Shown here piece after piece: positions 24,288 through 36,032 of a stretch of DNA of 64,000 nt (position 1 is the first letter of the stretch; each line of letters starts with the position of its first letter). The DNA lies in contig OX485803.1 of assembly GCA_950295325.1 (NCBI GenBank), positions 21,638,001 to 21,702,000 on the forward strand. The letters are read 5' to 3'. The notes beneath the pieces were generated by a model. That model saw only the letters and a program-made list of their open reading frames with translations, was not told the origin of the DNA and ran no database searches. This stretch comes from Polytrichum commune. Its lineage: Eukaryota > Streptophyta > Polytrichopsida > Polytrichales > Polytrichaceae. Both the position numbers and the translations under genes were made by a program.

Positions 24288-25085
24288 TTCCCATCGTCTT
24301 CGCAAGTGCAGAGGTTCACGCATCTCTCTCTCCAGCTCACTGCGGATCGTCACTGTGATCTCTCACCATGTTTCAGAGCTTGAGGAAGTAAGTTGCGTCA
24401 ATATTGTTGTGCATGTTCTCTCATCAGTCGAGTAAGCAAGATTCTTACATTTTCAAGCAGAGAGGTGAATTCGTCTTTCTCTTCTCAGGATTCACCCGCA
24501 TCCTCTTCTGAGGATTCTCCGAAATTCTCCTGTCTGTCTTCCATTTTTCTTCTTCTAAATGCCGAGCATGCGCGTCTGAACATAAATAGAAACAGAAAGA
24601 AGAATGAAATCGGAGTATATGTCAATGTAAAGTAGCTTAGCTGCAGAAAAGCATGGTCTGAGTTTGAGACGTAATCGATGCTTGTAATAGTAAAATGGCA
24701 GAGCATACGTACTCCTAAACTTCAGTGCAGTTACTCTTCTTTGTTTCCTCATCGCCATCGCAAGTTCGGCGCTTCATCTCTACAGCTCAGAAAGGATCCC
24801 CACCTTGTTTCAGAGCTTTAGGAAGTAAGTTAGGGAAGTATTATTTTGCAGGCTCTCTCTGTCGCCCTGCCATCGAGTAAGTAAGGAAGGTAGTTTCAAG
24901 CATAGGCGAGTTCCTCTTTCTCTTCTCAGGATTCTTCCCATCTTGGTCCTCAGGATTCTCCTCTATTCTCCTGTATGTTTTCATGAATTTTTATGAATAC
25001 CGAGCAATCTGCGTGTCTAGTGGAAGATGAAGAGCAGCAGAAAGAAGAGCGACTGAGTGTATGTCAATGTAAAGTAGCTTATAGG
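24288..25085 (+). repeat. Tandem duplication, period about 442 bp
   Basis: The first unit (about 24288-24645) and the second (about 24750-25085) share CGCAAGT, GTTTCAGAGCTT with AGGAAGTAAGTT, CGAGTAAG, CTTTCTCTTCTCAGGATTC, AGGATTCTCC and the end TGTCAATGTAAAGTAGCTTA (24620 and 25062). Each unit contains splice-like GTAAGTT and TTCTCAG, so this could be a duplicated leader with an intron of an unrecognised gene or transposon. Confidence 0.75.
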
Positions 25086-25152
25086 CCGCCCACACATACT
25101 GGTGGTCGGCAGCAGTGAACGGGCGAACTCCGTTCACTGCCACGTGGGCCTA
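25083..25152. repeat. Imperfect hairpin
   Basis: AGTGAACGG (25112-25120) pairs with CCGTTCACT (25129-25137), and the outer GGCCGCCCAC and GTGGGCC extend the stem. It separates the tandem duplication from the next ACCGGTT repeat. Confidence 0.7.
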
Positions 25153-25158
25153 TGTTTA

Positions 25159-25418
25159 GGGAGAATTGGCTGTTCCGTACAGATGACCTAGTTCAGTTTG
25201 AGAAATAACCTAAAGTTACAAAGACGAACTAGGTGATTTTGAGAAATGACCCGGTTGAACAAGACCTCACAAAACTTATCAAGTGTTCCAGAAGAATATA
25301 GAGAATATGCCTCAAATTAATAAAGAAAAAACCGAAAGTTCACGCAACATGTAACCAATAGGACTTGGAAAGAATAGAAATATAAACGATCATACCAAAA
25401 AATCTCCATGGACAATTA
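25159..25418 (+). repeat. ACCGGTT dispersed repeat, copy 3 (diverged)
   Basis: Starts GGGAGAATTGGCTG and keeps CCTCAAATTAATAAAG and CATGTAACC, but several ACCGGTT cores are mutated, for example GACCTAGTTCAG. Confidence 0.75.
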
Positions 25419-26006
25419 GTCAGATATGATATTTAGTGTGACTTACTATTTGGATTTACACGGTGCTATATCAATTTACTAATGAAATAAGTTTTTATCA
25501 AGTAAAGTTGTCAATGTTTTATAATGTCCAAACTACCAATTTAACATTTGTTTGTACAATATGAAATGTACAGTAAATAGATATAGCATTGCGTAATTCC
25601 ACATAGTAAGCTTTGCCTAAATGTCATATTAAATGTAGTTATAAAGAAATATGAATTCGTGGCCTTTCTGTAAACTCACTCATTGCGAAAGTGAAAACGT
25701 AGTGAATTATCTCGCTTGAAACTATCCAAAAGTGCGGAATTACCGATCGCAACAACGAACGAGCGAGTGGCAAGACCGATGCAACCAGTCGATGCCACTG
25801 CTATAAAGTTAATATACAGTGCGACCCTGTTGGTGGAAGCCGGTGACTGGCCTCACCACTAGCAGGTGTGGGGAGGCTATTAGCTACAGAAAAGCGTGGT
25901 CGGAACAAACTTTGTTAGGAAAATCGTTTAGGAGAGGCAGTTTCTATTCTAGGTAGGGAAACTATTCACAGTGCATCATTATTCGTTAGAGGCGAAGTTT
26001 GAGTTT
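25419..26006. other. Intergenic, nothing recognised
   Basis: AT-rich to about 25660, then of mixed composition. The start (GATATTTAGTGTGAC at 25430) resembles one end of the TATTTAGTGTCA MITE family but no second end is seen. Confidence 0.45.
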
Positions 26007-26391
26007 CAGGGCCGCTTCACACTATGCCCGTCCAAGTTGAGAGGCCGTGGGATTGAGTGGCCACACTTTGTTGAGAGTCCAAAGAAATGAAGCCTTCGGT
26101 CGGACATAGTGTGAAGCTTCCAAAGACCAAGTCCAAAGTCCAAATTCAAAGGAGCATCCCACTTTATTCCTTGCTCAAAAGAACCCCTCCAATCTAACAA
26201 CCAAGATCTTATCAATGATTGATATTTTAATGAAAAAAAACCGAGAGCTTCTCGATTATAGTTTGGGATTTCATTCCCGTCTGACTCAAACTTCCTTTGA
26301 AAATCCGTCACGTTCTTCAAGAAATAATCATTTTAAATTGCGACGGCCTTTGCCCACCTCTCGACCTTCAGCATAGTGTAAAGCGCCCCTG
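26007..26391. mobile_element. MITE with CAGGGGCGCTTTACAC ends
   Basis: The ends CAGGGCCGCTTCACACTATG (26007) and CAGGGGCGCTTTACACTATG (inward from 26391) are inverted, with 2 mismatches, and the similarity extends past the listed bases through GAGAGG. The ends resemble those of the outer element at 7981 (GGGGCGGTTTACACCATAG). Flanks TCA and TGA could be a decayed 3-bp target duplication. Confidence 0.75.
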
Positions 26392-27440
26392 ATGGATGTG
26401 ATCCATGTGTGGAATAATAAAAAGGTAGAGCATAGTCCCAAACTTGCCTTTTCGCGCATCCGAATACCTCACAAGTTTTGTTAGGTGATCATAGCTTGAA
26501 TAGTTCAACTAGGAGGCTGAAAGATATTGCCGTTTCTTCAATTTGTGCACTTGGACAAGTGCATCTACGTTAGGTTAGGTGGTTCTGGAAAGACATCTCC
26601 CTCGTTTCTGGCTTTCTTTTTTTAAAGAATTTTCTGGAAGTGGGTCTTCAGGAGGCTAGCTAGTGGCGCTTGTATGCAAGTCACGGTGCAGTTGGACTTG
26701 TGATTCTTGAAGATTTCACAATGTAGGGAGTTTCCAGCTTCGACCACGCCTCGCACCTGTAAATGTATTGAGTTGAAAGCAAAGTGCTTGTAATGTTGTG
26801 AGTAATTCTGCTAGGTCACAATTGGAGTTGGATTTCTAGTAACCTCTGATCAAGCTCTTACAATTTACACACCTTGAACTTTCCGAGTTACATCTGAATT
26901 TTGCAACCAGGTAGGGCGAATTCAGAAGCTTGGCACCCCTGGGATCCACATCCTTCTTGCCGGACACCATTCGGCTGTAGGATGGGGGACCGCATGTATT
27001 TTATCAGTTCACAACCCTAGAAAAAGCAGGGTTAGATTTTCCTCATAGCTAGCTATTTCCTGATGACTAAGCTTTTTCCCTTATGACGAGTACTCTATTC
27101 CTTCGTTCTCACAAGTCTCATGCGAGAGCCCATGTCTTTATTGCTGTCTTATGTGCATGTGATCAGCATGTAGGGCCCAAATATGATGTTTTATGTTTCG
27201 ATGTGAAATCACACTTTCGGGTCCTTTCAGGTAGGAGATTCCCTGTTGAATCACAAGAGTATTTTGTACTTGTTGTTTCTGCTCATGTCTGCAATTGGAT
27301 TCTCTTGTTGGTTTGTGTGATCTATATATGAACTTGTAATGCGCCTCGCTCCCAGCAATTACTTTTGTAGGTGTAAATCGATTTCTTAAAACTGGCCTCA
27401 CAATTCGCAGGTTTTGCAAATGCTTTTACAGGGAGACCAG
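26392..27440. other. Upstream region of the MpaB-like gene
   Basis: No repeat end or coding region recognised. It should hold the distal promoter of the gene at 27491. Confidence 0.5.
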
Positions 27441-27448
27441 GGACGAAG

Positions 27449-27456
27449 TATATATG
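27449..27456 (+). promoter_or_regulatory. Possible TATA box of the MpaB-like gene
   Basis: GTATATATGC lies about 40 bases before ATG 27491. If used, the leader would be only about 10-15 bases, which is short, so transcription may start further upstream. Confidence 0.3.
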
Positions 27457-27490
27457 CACCGCCCATAGATAGATAGATCAGTACAAAGCC

Positions 27491-30070
27491 ATGGCAGGAA
27501 ACATGGAGGAGAGTACACTAAAATGGCTCGTGGCTGCAATCGTGGGATTGGCTATGCTATGGAAACTCATGTGCGTTTACCTTCGCAGTCGCCGAGCCCA
27601 TTTTTTGGCCTCCTTTTCACCCATGGAGGACGCCTACACAGTGCGCAAGATCACGCAGAATGTGGAGTTTCCCTACATTTCTCACATGGCCCTCGAGTTT
27701 GCGCTCTTCCGGACATACGCCATCCCCTCCATCTCCAAAGTGCTCGTAAAGGTTTTGCTCATCTACACCAGAAATGCCTTCATCTCAAGATGCAAGTGAC
27801 CAACATTTAATGTTGAGTCAGTGTTGTGGATGCATACCCTTCAAGGTTCATAAAATTTTTTCAGGGAAAACTCATAATTATGATATATTCAATGTTGATT
27901 CAACTCATAAGTCGAGCTTTTATGTATTACAACTATTAATTTGGAAGCAAAAGATTAAATTTGCAATCTTATGTTTGGTAGGCATTGATTCGATGTTGTA
28001 GTTGATGTGATTGAATCAATGTGGAAACAGTGTTGATGATATATGAATATAGATGGTTGTGATGTTCCTCCTCCCCCCTTGTTTCACAGGATTAATTGAT
28101 CCCATCATGTGATGGCGAGCCCAAGGTATCTATGTCTCTTGGGTACATGGTTGCCAACAATTGGAGATTAACTGGTTCTGTGTTTTATAAATTCAGGCTG
28201 GGAGGTTTGCAGAGAATTCAGTGAAGCGAGCAGATGACACGGAAATTCTGATCAGGGAGATGACATGTCACCATGTGGACAGTGACCGTGGTTCTACAGC
28301 ACTGCGACGCTTGAATTTCATCCATGATCAGTACCAGATTTCAAATGAGGACTACCTTTACACACTTTCATTGTTCATCTTGGAGCCACAAACATGGACA
28401 CAGAAGTGCGTCTCTCTCTACTTAACTCCCATCTCTTCTCAGTGCACTTGACTGGTTTGGAACATTGTAAAATTCAAAGTAGTATATATATGTTTCATTT
28501 GGGACATCACATATCTTGGGACTTGATTTTAAAGTAGCCCTGATGAATTGTTGTTGAGCAGCATCCCTGCATCCACATAATTCACAAATTACTTAGCATA
28601 AGTGACTTCATTTTTGTGAATAATGATAGCCGATTGCATGGACTTGTTGCTTTTCATCTAGGATCAAACTTGCGCGGTCATTCGACGTTGGTCATGGCTT
28701 GGCTCCACCCACGCTCAATATCCTCTGGAATATTTAAATTTGTCAAGTAGAAACAGGGTCAAGTATCGAGAGGAGTCACTGAAGCAATTAACAGTTGACG
28801 AACGCCATTAATTTGAATTTATTGTGAGTTATGGTTTATCTGTCATTAGGTACAGTTATTTATAGTTGAGCAGTTTGTATGAACCATCCTAAATTTATGT
28901 GGCCACATACATTGGCTTTCAGGGGCTGAAGCCTGATACTAATGTATTGAAGGTTGAGCTCTACAGGTATGGTTATAGGGTTTACACCACAGCAGAGGTT
29001 ATTGCCAATTACACCACATGGCGAGATGTTGGTGTGAGGATGGGCATTAAGGACATCCCCAATGATCTTGAGGTTCGCCTTTGAATTTATCTTGAGGATC
29101 ATTTAGTATGTCAATCCAGCTTTGGGCTTTAGGCTTAAGTACCTACGCGTGAAAACCCAAAATCAACACTATGTACCCCTGTCGTAGATTTGGGGCTTCA
29201 AATGTATAATTGTGATACCAGCACTGATTTGAAATTGATTCAATGGCATCAAACTACAACAAAATTGAATCAATGCCTACCAAACTTAGGGTTGCGATTT
29301 TAATCTTTTGTTATAATTGCAAGACCTAAATGGTTGATTATTATGAGTTGAATGAACATTGAATGAGTCATTAATAGCTAAATGTTAAGTTCGCGCTGAA
29401 ATGATACCAGACTCTGAAGGGTATGTATCAACACTACTTAGTACTGACTCAACATTAATCTCTCACCACTTGATTCTGAGATGTCAACTCTAGAATCAAA
29501 TTTTGCACACGTGAACACCGCTTCTTCCAATTACTGAACTCTAAGTTTTCATTCTTGCAGACACTCGAGAAGTTCAAAGACGAATATGAGGAAAAGCACA
29601 TGGTGTACACCAAATCCAACCGTGAGCTCGCTGACATTACATTATCATTACTGCTCAACAAGGTACCGCAATTGATGCACCCGGTAATTCGTCCATTGAT
29701 TTTTGCAATGCTGGATGAGAGGTTGAGGGTGGCCTTTGGGTACCCTGAGCAAGCGCAATGGCTACAGTCACTTGCACGATTCTTACTCAAATTTTGCTGC
29801 GGCATTTGTGTCGCGTTGTTCCACCCTCCACGCCCTTTGGCGTGGTCTGTGGACCGCATAAAAATTGACGTGAACGAGCAAGGGAGGGATTTTGCATTGG
29901 ATAAGTGTCGAGCTCTTGCCTTCAATCGCTATGGGAACTCCTACCCTAAAGGTTACAAGATTGCGGAAGTTGGGCCATTTAAACCAAACATGTTGGGAGC
30001 ACCAGCGGAGGGGGAGCTCTTGTGCCCTTTGTCGGACCGGTATTTTGAGGTTTCGTGGCCGCCAAAGTGA
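27491..30070 (+). CDS. MpaB-type (DUF2236) membrane-bound oxygenase, four exons
   Basis: I read exons 27491-27751, 28197-28405, 28967-29072 and 29561-30070, giving 361 residues. Donors are AAG/GTTTTG, GAA/GTGCGT and GAG/GTTCGC; acceptors TTCAG/G, CTACAG/G and TTGCAG/A. Splicing keeps frame throughout and joins TWTQ to KYGYRVY, as the family requires. The start has GCCATGG context. Residues 11-29 form one hydrophobic helix, so the protein is probably an ER membrane anchor with a cytosolic or lumenal domain. Family marks: DTEILI (101-106), DSDRG (115-119), HDQYQISNEDYLYTL (130-144), EPQTW (150-154), MGIKDIP (182-188), EKHM (203-206) and MLDERL. The family includes fungal MpaB, which cleaves a farnesyl chain, and bacterial latex-clearing oxygenase. 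The plant substrate is unknown. An alternative first donor is CTC/GTAAAG at 27745. Confidence 0.9.
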
Positions 30071-32229
30071 TGTATGGGCACCAAAGTTACAATTGGATTC
30101 GTAAGCTATCCTACTTGGAAGCTCGTCACTTCCTTCAGCTTTGCATAAAATTATTTCTGGGCTTCTGTTGAAGATTTGAGAGATCTCACATCAAAGATGT
30201 GTCAGTGATCTTGCCTTCCAGAGCAACATGATGTGTTCCTTGTTGGTCAAGACACATCTAAATAAACTTGGGACTTGTGACTGACTTGCAAATTGCAATG
30301 TGTTTGAAATACAGCTTCCATGTAACCTCTTGGCCCATGTTTCATTTGCAGGTAGCTGAAACACATGAAATGAATTTATGAATGAATGTGTTTTACTTTC
30401 TCCTAATTTCAAGTGCCAGCTCATAGAATGGTTCAACCGTTTATGTAAAGTAGACATACCTAAATAGAATACAACAATAATCTGGACACCTATATTGAAT
30501 GGTCTGTGGCTAGGTGTGAATCTAAGAATTGGCACCATAAAGTCGTGTGTTTAAAAGGGATTTGGACTACGTGCTCAAAATATGTTAACCATTCTAAGCT
30601 CAATAGTCAACATCATTTGGGTGACTTATATGAGCAATTAATGAGCACGAGAATTGTCACTTTGTTGATTAATAAGATATTCATATGAGCACTGAAAATC
30701 ATGAGGCAAATAGCTCTGGGAACGATTTGGATTCGCTGACTATCTTTTACTAAGTACGTGTTTCACATCCTAGGAGAAGTGGGCTCATTGGAAACAGTAA
30801 CCATTCAAGACCCATCTTCCTTAGCCAATGAATTATCAATTACATCAGGCATGCAAATTGGTGCATTTCTATGATTTGTGTTGGCGTAGAATGCTCCGTG
30901 CAAGCATTTTACAAGTACACATTGTGTTTGGTTGCTTGCGTTTCCTTAGGTCAACTCGAGATTTCAGGCCTATAAAGTTATTGTTAACATTGTGTCATAA
31001 GGAATCTGATGATGGATGTGATTTCAAATGTGCATTTAAAGAGCTACAACACCTCTGATGGTTGTTGTTATGACCACTCTAGAATTGATAGCGTTGGTTT
31101 GCAATAAGCTTTCCTTTGTCATGATCGATACACAAGATGATGGCTAATAGGCAATGATAAGTTAAACCGGTTGGAATTGTAGCCAATTATGGACCAATGA
31201 CTAGATAATCTTCAATGGCCAAATCATCAAATGGGAGCCTGAAGATTTAAGATTTAGAACTGGTTTTTTGAAGGTTTTTGAGAACATATGTGATGATTTT
31301 ATAGACTTGGAGCTCATGTTTTCTATGGGGTTCACAACTCTTAGACAGTCCCTTGATGTATCCCAGATGGATCTCATGACAAGCTCTTGGTCAGAACCCT
31401 AAGCTATCTTCCTCAACAAACAGGTGAAAAGAAGTTGAAGATGCAATCACGGGATCGGCCTAATCTCTAGGGAGAGGATCCTGGCTGATTGGGATTTTTT
31501 AAAAAATAATAAAAATTTAAATCTGCTGAGATCAGTGAAGCTCCCAGCTCCCAGCTTATCCTTTGTAATACCAAACTTTGCTTCGCCCTTTAACTCATGA
31601 GGGTTGGCATCAATGTGTGGGCCTCCAACCAATGAGTTTCAGGTATTCTTTGACTAGTGATTAAATCTTCATTTAGACAAGTTTCTCTTTACTTATCTCA
31701 CTTTGAGCACGACCATTTTCCACTTGCTTAAATTATTGAAAGTTTGAAGATTGGTTAAGCTCTCAACAATTTGAGCTTTAAACAAAAGCTTGTCGAGTAT
31801 ATCTCATGGCCCTATCATTAAGGTATGTGGGTGTTAAGTGGCTTGTTTTATGAAATCTACTACTTTTACTAACCTGATTTAAGTCCCTAAAATTGCGTTA
31901 GATTAGCAAATCTAAGTTGAATTTGAGGCAACAATTTGTTTGACTATCAAGTACTGCATGTTTTACTTACAATTTTCCAAATGAAGGGATTTCTAAAGCT
32001 TTATGTGGTTTTATAGGGGCCTTAAATACGATGACATAGTACTCTTATTGACAATATATCTTCCATGGGTGGTAGACCCAGTAATTGCTTCATGTGGCTC
32101 ATCCTCTACCTAATCCACCCAATCACCCATCCGAGACCATGATCAAAGTGCTCGTTTAAATAAGTCCCAAGTCACACTTTACTTAAGGTCCATCCCCACA
32201 TGGCTTTACCAAATAACCAAAATCTTTCC
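30071..32229. other. 3' flank of the MpaB-like gene and intergenic region
   Basis: The first few hundred bases should contain the transcript end; AATAAA occurs at 30259. No other gene or transposon end is recognised. Confidence 0.5.
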
Positions 32230-32530
32230 TTAAAACTAGGACAACTTTCTGAGTTATAACAAAGGCACCCGGCTATCCTGGTGCATGCAACTATCTTGGT
32301 GCACCTACAAGAACTTGCTCTAGAAATTTTTGAGTAGGTTCTAGTTAAGTAGCTTTCACACATGTTCATTCTTTTATCTACTGAGTAATGGCAAGTTAAA
32401 TAGTTTTTGTCTCATCCCCAAAAGTCTTAGTGCTCGACTATCTTACCATCGGTTTTTATGATGGAGCTCCTCATGCCCTCATATCTAAGACTAAAAGCAA
32501 TCAATCACAAGGGCCGGAGGCAACATGGAT
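32230..32530 (-). repeat. Dispersed repeat shared with 44735-45000, with a common frame
   Basis: Matches 44735-45000 in inverted orientation, from AACAAAGGCA through CTAGAAATTTTTGAGTAGGT and ATCTTACCATC to AAGACTAAAAGCAA. A minus-strand frame here (NMCESYLTRTYSKISR) matches a plus-strand frame at 44900 (NMCENYLTNTYSKISR). Probably a piece of an unrecognised transposon. Confidence 0.75.
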
Positions 32531-32720
32531 GTCATGTTCCACATCAAGGATGTCATGGCCACATGAAATTAAACAATTTCATCTTGTATTTCACCTTCGA
32601 GGCACAGAGATCAAGCTCAGGCTCAATGGCTCTCTGGGCGTCCTCGTACAACCAGCTGGGGTTGTCTTCATGCATCAGAGATGTGTTGTTTAGACTCTGT
32701 CTCGGATAGCATGCACCAGG

Positions 32721-33531
32721 GGGAGAACCGGCAGTTAGTTACAGATGAACCGGTTGAGTTTGAGAAATAACGAGTTGAAGTTCAAGACTGCAGGAGAATC
32801 ATCCATCACTTTAGAGGAATTTATGGAATATACCTCAAATTAATATAGAAAACACCGAAGCATGTCAACATGTAACCGGTTGGACTTGCAAACACTAGGA
32901 TCTCAACCGATGATGCCCAAAAATCACCCCCATCACTGGTTGGACTCACTTGTGCAACCGTTGGCCACCAGACACTCAACTTAATTGAAACTAACTGGGT
33001 GTGCAGCTATAATCGGGAGAACCGGCAGTTAGTTACAGATGAACCGGTTGAGTTTGAGAAATAACCCGTTGAAGTTCAAGACTACAGAGAATCGCCGATC
33101 ACTTTAGAGGAATTTGTGGAATATACCTCAAATTAATATAGAAAATACCGAAGCATGTCAACATGTAACCGGTTGGACTTGCAAACACTAGGATCTCCAC
33201 CGATTACGAATGCCCAAAAATCACCCCCATCACTGGTTGGACTCACTTGTGCAACCGTCGGCCACCAGACACTCAACTTAATTGAAACTAACTGGGTGTG
33301 CAGCTATAATCGGGAGAACCGGCAGTTAGTTACAGATGAACCGGTTGAGTTTGAGAAATAACCCGTTGAAGTTCAAGACTGCAGGAAAATCGCCGATCAC
33401 TTTAGAGGAATTTATGGAATATACCTCAAATTAATATAGAAAAAACCGAAGCATGTCAACATGTAACCGGTTGGACTTGCAAACACTAGGATCTCAACCG
33501 ATTACGAATGCCCAAAAATCTCACCGATCAC
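32721..33531 (+). repeat. ACCGGTT repeat, tandem array of 2.8 copies (copies 4-6)
   Basis: Units start GGGAGAACCGGCAGTTAGTT at 32721, 33015 and 33312 (periods 294 and 297). Each includes a 70-base spacer (GACACTCAACTTAATTG and GTGCAGCTATAATC) absent from single copies. Units are nearly identical, which points to recent amplification. Confidence 0.95.
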
Positions 33532-35688
33532 TGGTGTGCAGTGTCTCTAACTTTTGTGATTGAGGAACTCTTTGAGGTATGAATTGTTGCAATCTGAACC
33601 AAGGGCTCTTGGTTATATGGCTCAAGGAGTGGCTCAGTGATCAACACTTCGTGGGCATGTGAGGTTGTCGTGTGGCATTCTCGCCACAAAGATTGTGGTG
33701 CACCCACATTCAACAATCAACATCTTGGATAGCTTAGTAGATTCAAAGAGCACCGGAGGTAGGTTTATGGCTGCGCTGTCGAAGGTTGTAGCCTGACTTC
33801 GAATGTGGTCCATGTTGGATCTTTTATTGTCTTTATTTTGCTTCTTGGGTGGGTGGTGACAAGCAATGGTTTTTTTCCAGGCAACTGATTATTAAGGATC
33901 ACTAACTAACCACTTACATGGCAAAAACATGGGTTCGTATAAGAAATTGAGCCACTTAACATCCACATTCCTAAACGGGGCCTTAACATTGTACATTTCC
34001 ATTAAGAAATGGAATTGGGATGTTGATGTCATCAAAATCTATGGCATATATTTTACTTGAAGAATATTAATCCTAGAAAGACTTCCACCCCTATGCTTTC
34101 AACTTGGAGTATGGGTGTTACAAACTAGAAAAGTGAAGAAAGTTCAGCTATGAACCTTCGAAAATTATAGTAGTTCTCCTTGGAGAAGGTGGTAACTAGG
34201 TGATTTCAATGTTTCATTTTTTGTTTCTAAAAGGGAACACATCATGTATGGCCTTGCCACCGCTACTTGTTGGCCTTGCCAGGTTGCTAAGCACTACTAG
34301 AACATGGTTCTTTTCAGCATGACCAAAATGACCCAAACAATACTATGTCAAAAGGGATGTTTTAAAGGAACTGCATTTAGCATCAAATCAATTAAAATTT
34401 GTCGAAAATGGTCAATTTGATGCAAAATGTGACATGCCCCTTTTGACATGGTGTCATTTGGATCAGTTTGGTTCATGTTGAAAAAACCCAAATTCTTGAC
34501 GAAATTTCCGAACACTTTGTTGCGAACTAAGAAGGCCAATATATGCACTTAGATTTGTCTATAATTGTCATTTACCCACATGGAATGTTACATGAGTTTA
34601 TTTATTGAGCTTCATGTACTGACATTTTAGATCCAAAGTTTATAATTACTTGGGGCAAGGCTTGTTTATCAATAAGAATGAATGAACAATTTATGCCAAT
34701 CAAATTTTACATGCTCAAATGAAAGTCAAATTTAGGTTCACAAATAGAGAGGTGGTCAACCCTTGCCAAAACTTCAACTTCCCCTTGCAAATGTGTAAGT
34801 TGCCAATGCTTGTTCTTTGAGGAGAGATTGTGTACACTTCCATGTGGAGATGGAAGTGTGCCCTTAGAGTGAACCATGTACACCTAATAGAGTCATATCA
34901 AATAAAATATAGGAGGCATGATGTGTCGAATGGCTTGGGGGAGTTCAAGGCTCCATACACAAACTATTAATCCAACACCTACTTAACCCTGAACTCCCTA
35001 GCACCACTTTCAAACAATTAATGGAAAAACATTAGCCATATATCTATGAGATATTCAACATACCCTATTTTAAACAAACAAAAACTGGAAACACACCAAG
35101 CACCACTGAAACCCCCTTTGAAAAAGATCACCAACATCATGCCACAAACCTAGCCACACATCGTAAATCTAGCAAACAAAGTGGTCCACCTAGCACAAGT
35201 AGGCACTACATCCATGACTTGATGCCTCATTTCACATGCTACTACATATAGATGAACATGGACAAACAAGCCTCGTTCATGTCATCAACAAGATGATGTT
35301 TTCTTTCTTACTTTTGTCAAATGGTTTGGGATTGTTTACAAGGTACAACATGACAAGTGCCATGGTGTGATGCATGCTAATGATAAAGGTCGCATGAGTT
35401 TTGATCTAGGTTCATATGGGGAGTTTGTATCCCCATTTTGCGGATTGAGGTGGGTTTACACTAAGGTCTAAGGCCAAAGAAACTTCGACATCAAGAGATC
35501 CTATTGGGTGAGAGAAAAAAATTGGTACCAAGGAGTTTACACCAGGGCATGTGGTCCAAGGCATGAGAAAATGAAGTGGCCAAAAGTCACCAAAAGTGGG
35601 GACCAACACAAGTTTTTTGATGGAAGCTCTCATGTTTGCCACCTCCAACACTTGTGTCAGTCACCTAGAAGTAAAATTGGGGAAGGAA

Positions 35689-35690
<2 letters not shown>
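33532..35690. other. Intergenic, nothing recognised
   Basis: Contains an imperfect inverted pair TTTTCAGCATGACC (34311) and TTGACATGG or GTTCATGTTGAAAAAA (34471), weakly palindromic across 34310-34490. No gene is supported. Confidence 0.45.

Positions 35691-35740
<50 letters not shown>
35691..35740 (+). repeat. (TC)25 microsatellite
   Basis: Fifty bases of uninterrupted TC. A second run, (TC)11, lies at 36011-36032 on the other side of a MITE. Confidence 0.98.
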
Positions 35741-35743
<3 letters not shown>

Positions 35744-35764
35744 GGAAAACCATGCCCAAAAACA

Positions 35765-36010
35765 CCGCAACTGAAATTAGCTACAATTATTTTGACTAGC
35801 ATGATCTACAGTCGCAAAACAACAACAAATTTTTATTTTGCGATTGCAATTTTAAACATTTTGGGGCGTTTAATATACCATTGGAAGGACATATTCAATA
35901 TCTTTCCAAATATATATTAAATGCCCCCAAACTCTTCAAATTTTAGTTGCAAAACCAAAAAACAAATCTGCAGTCGTTTAGCGACCATAGATCAAGGTGG
36001 TCAATAGAAC
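35765..36010. mobile_element. CCGCAGCC-family fold-back MITE, copy between TC runs
   Basis: Left end CCGCAACTGAAATTAGC, then TTTTGACTAGCATGATCTAC; right arm CTGCAGTCGTTTAGCGACC and GATCAAGGTGGTCAA. The last 20 or so bases of the right end are replaced by the TC run at 36011. Confidence 0.8.
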
Positions 36011-36032
36011 TCTCTCTCTCTCTCTCTCTCTC

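Noticed and set aside
28660-28740. Possible exon after TTCATCTAG/G in the second intron of the MpaB-like gene
   Set aside because: It would read KIKLARSFDVGHG and meet a stop; the acceptor at 28966 gives the family sequence KYGYRVY directly.
29455-29925. 156-codon open frame on the minus strand
   Set aside because: Antisense of exon 4 of the MpaB-like gene.
33155-33361. 68-codon frame in the tandem repeat
   Set aside because: It occurs only through the ACCGGTT unit and is broken in the other copies.
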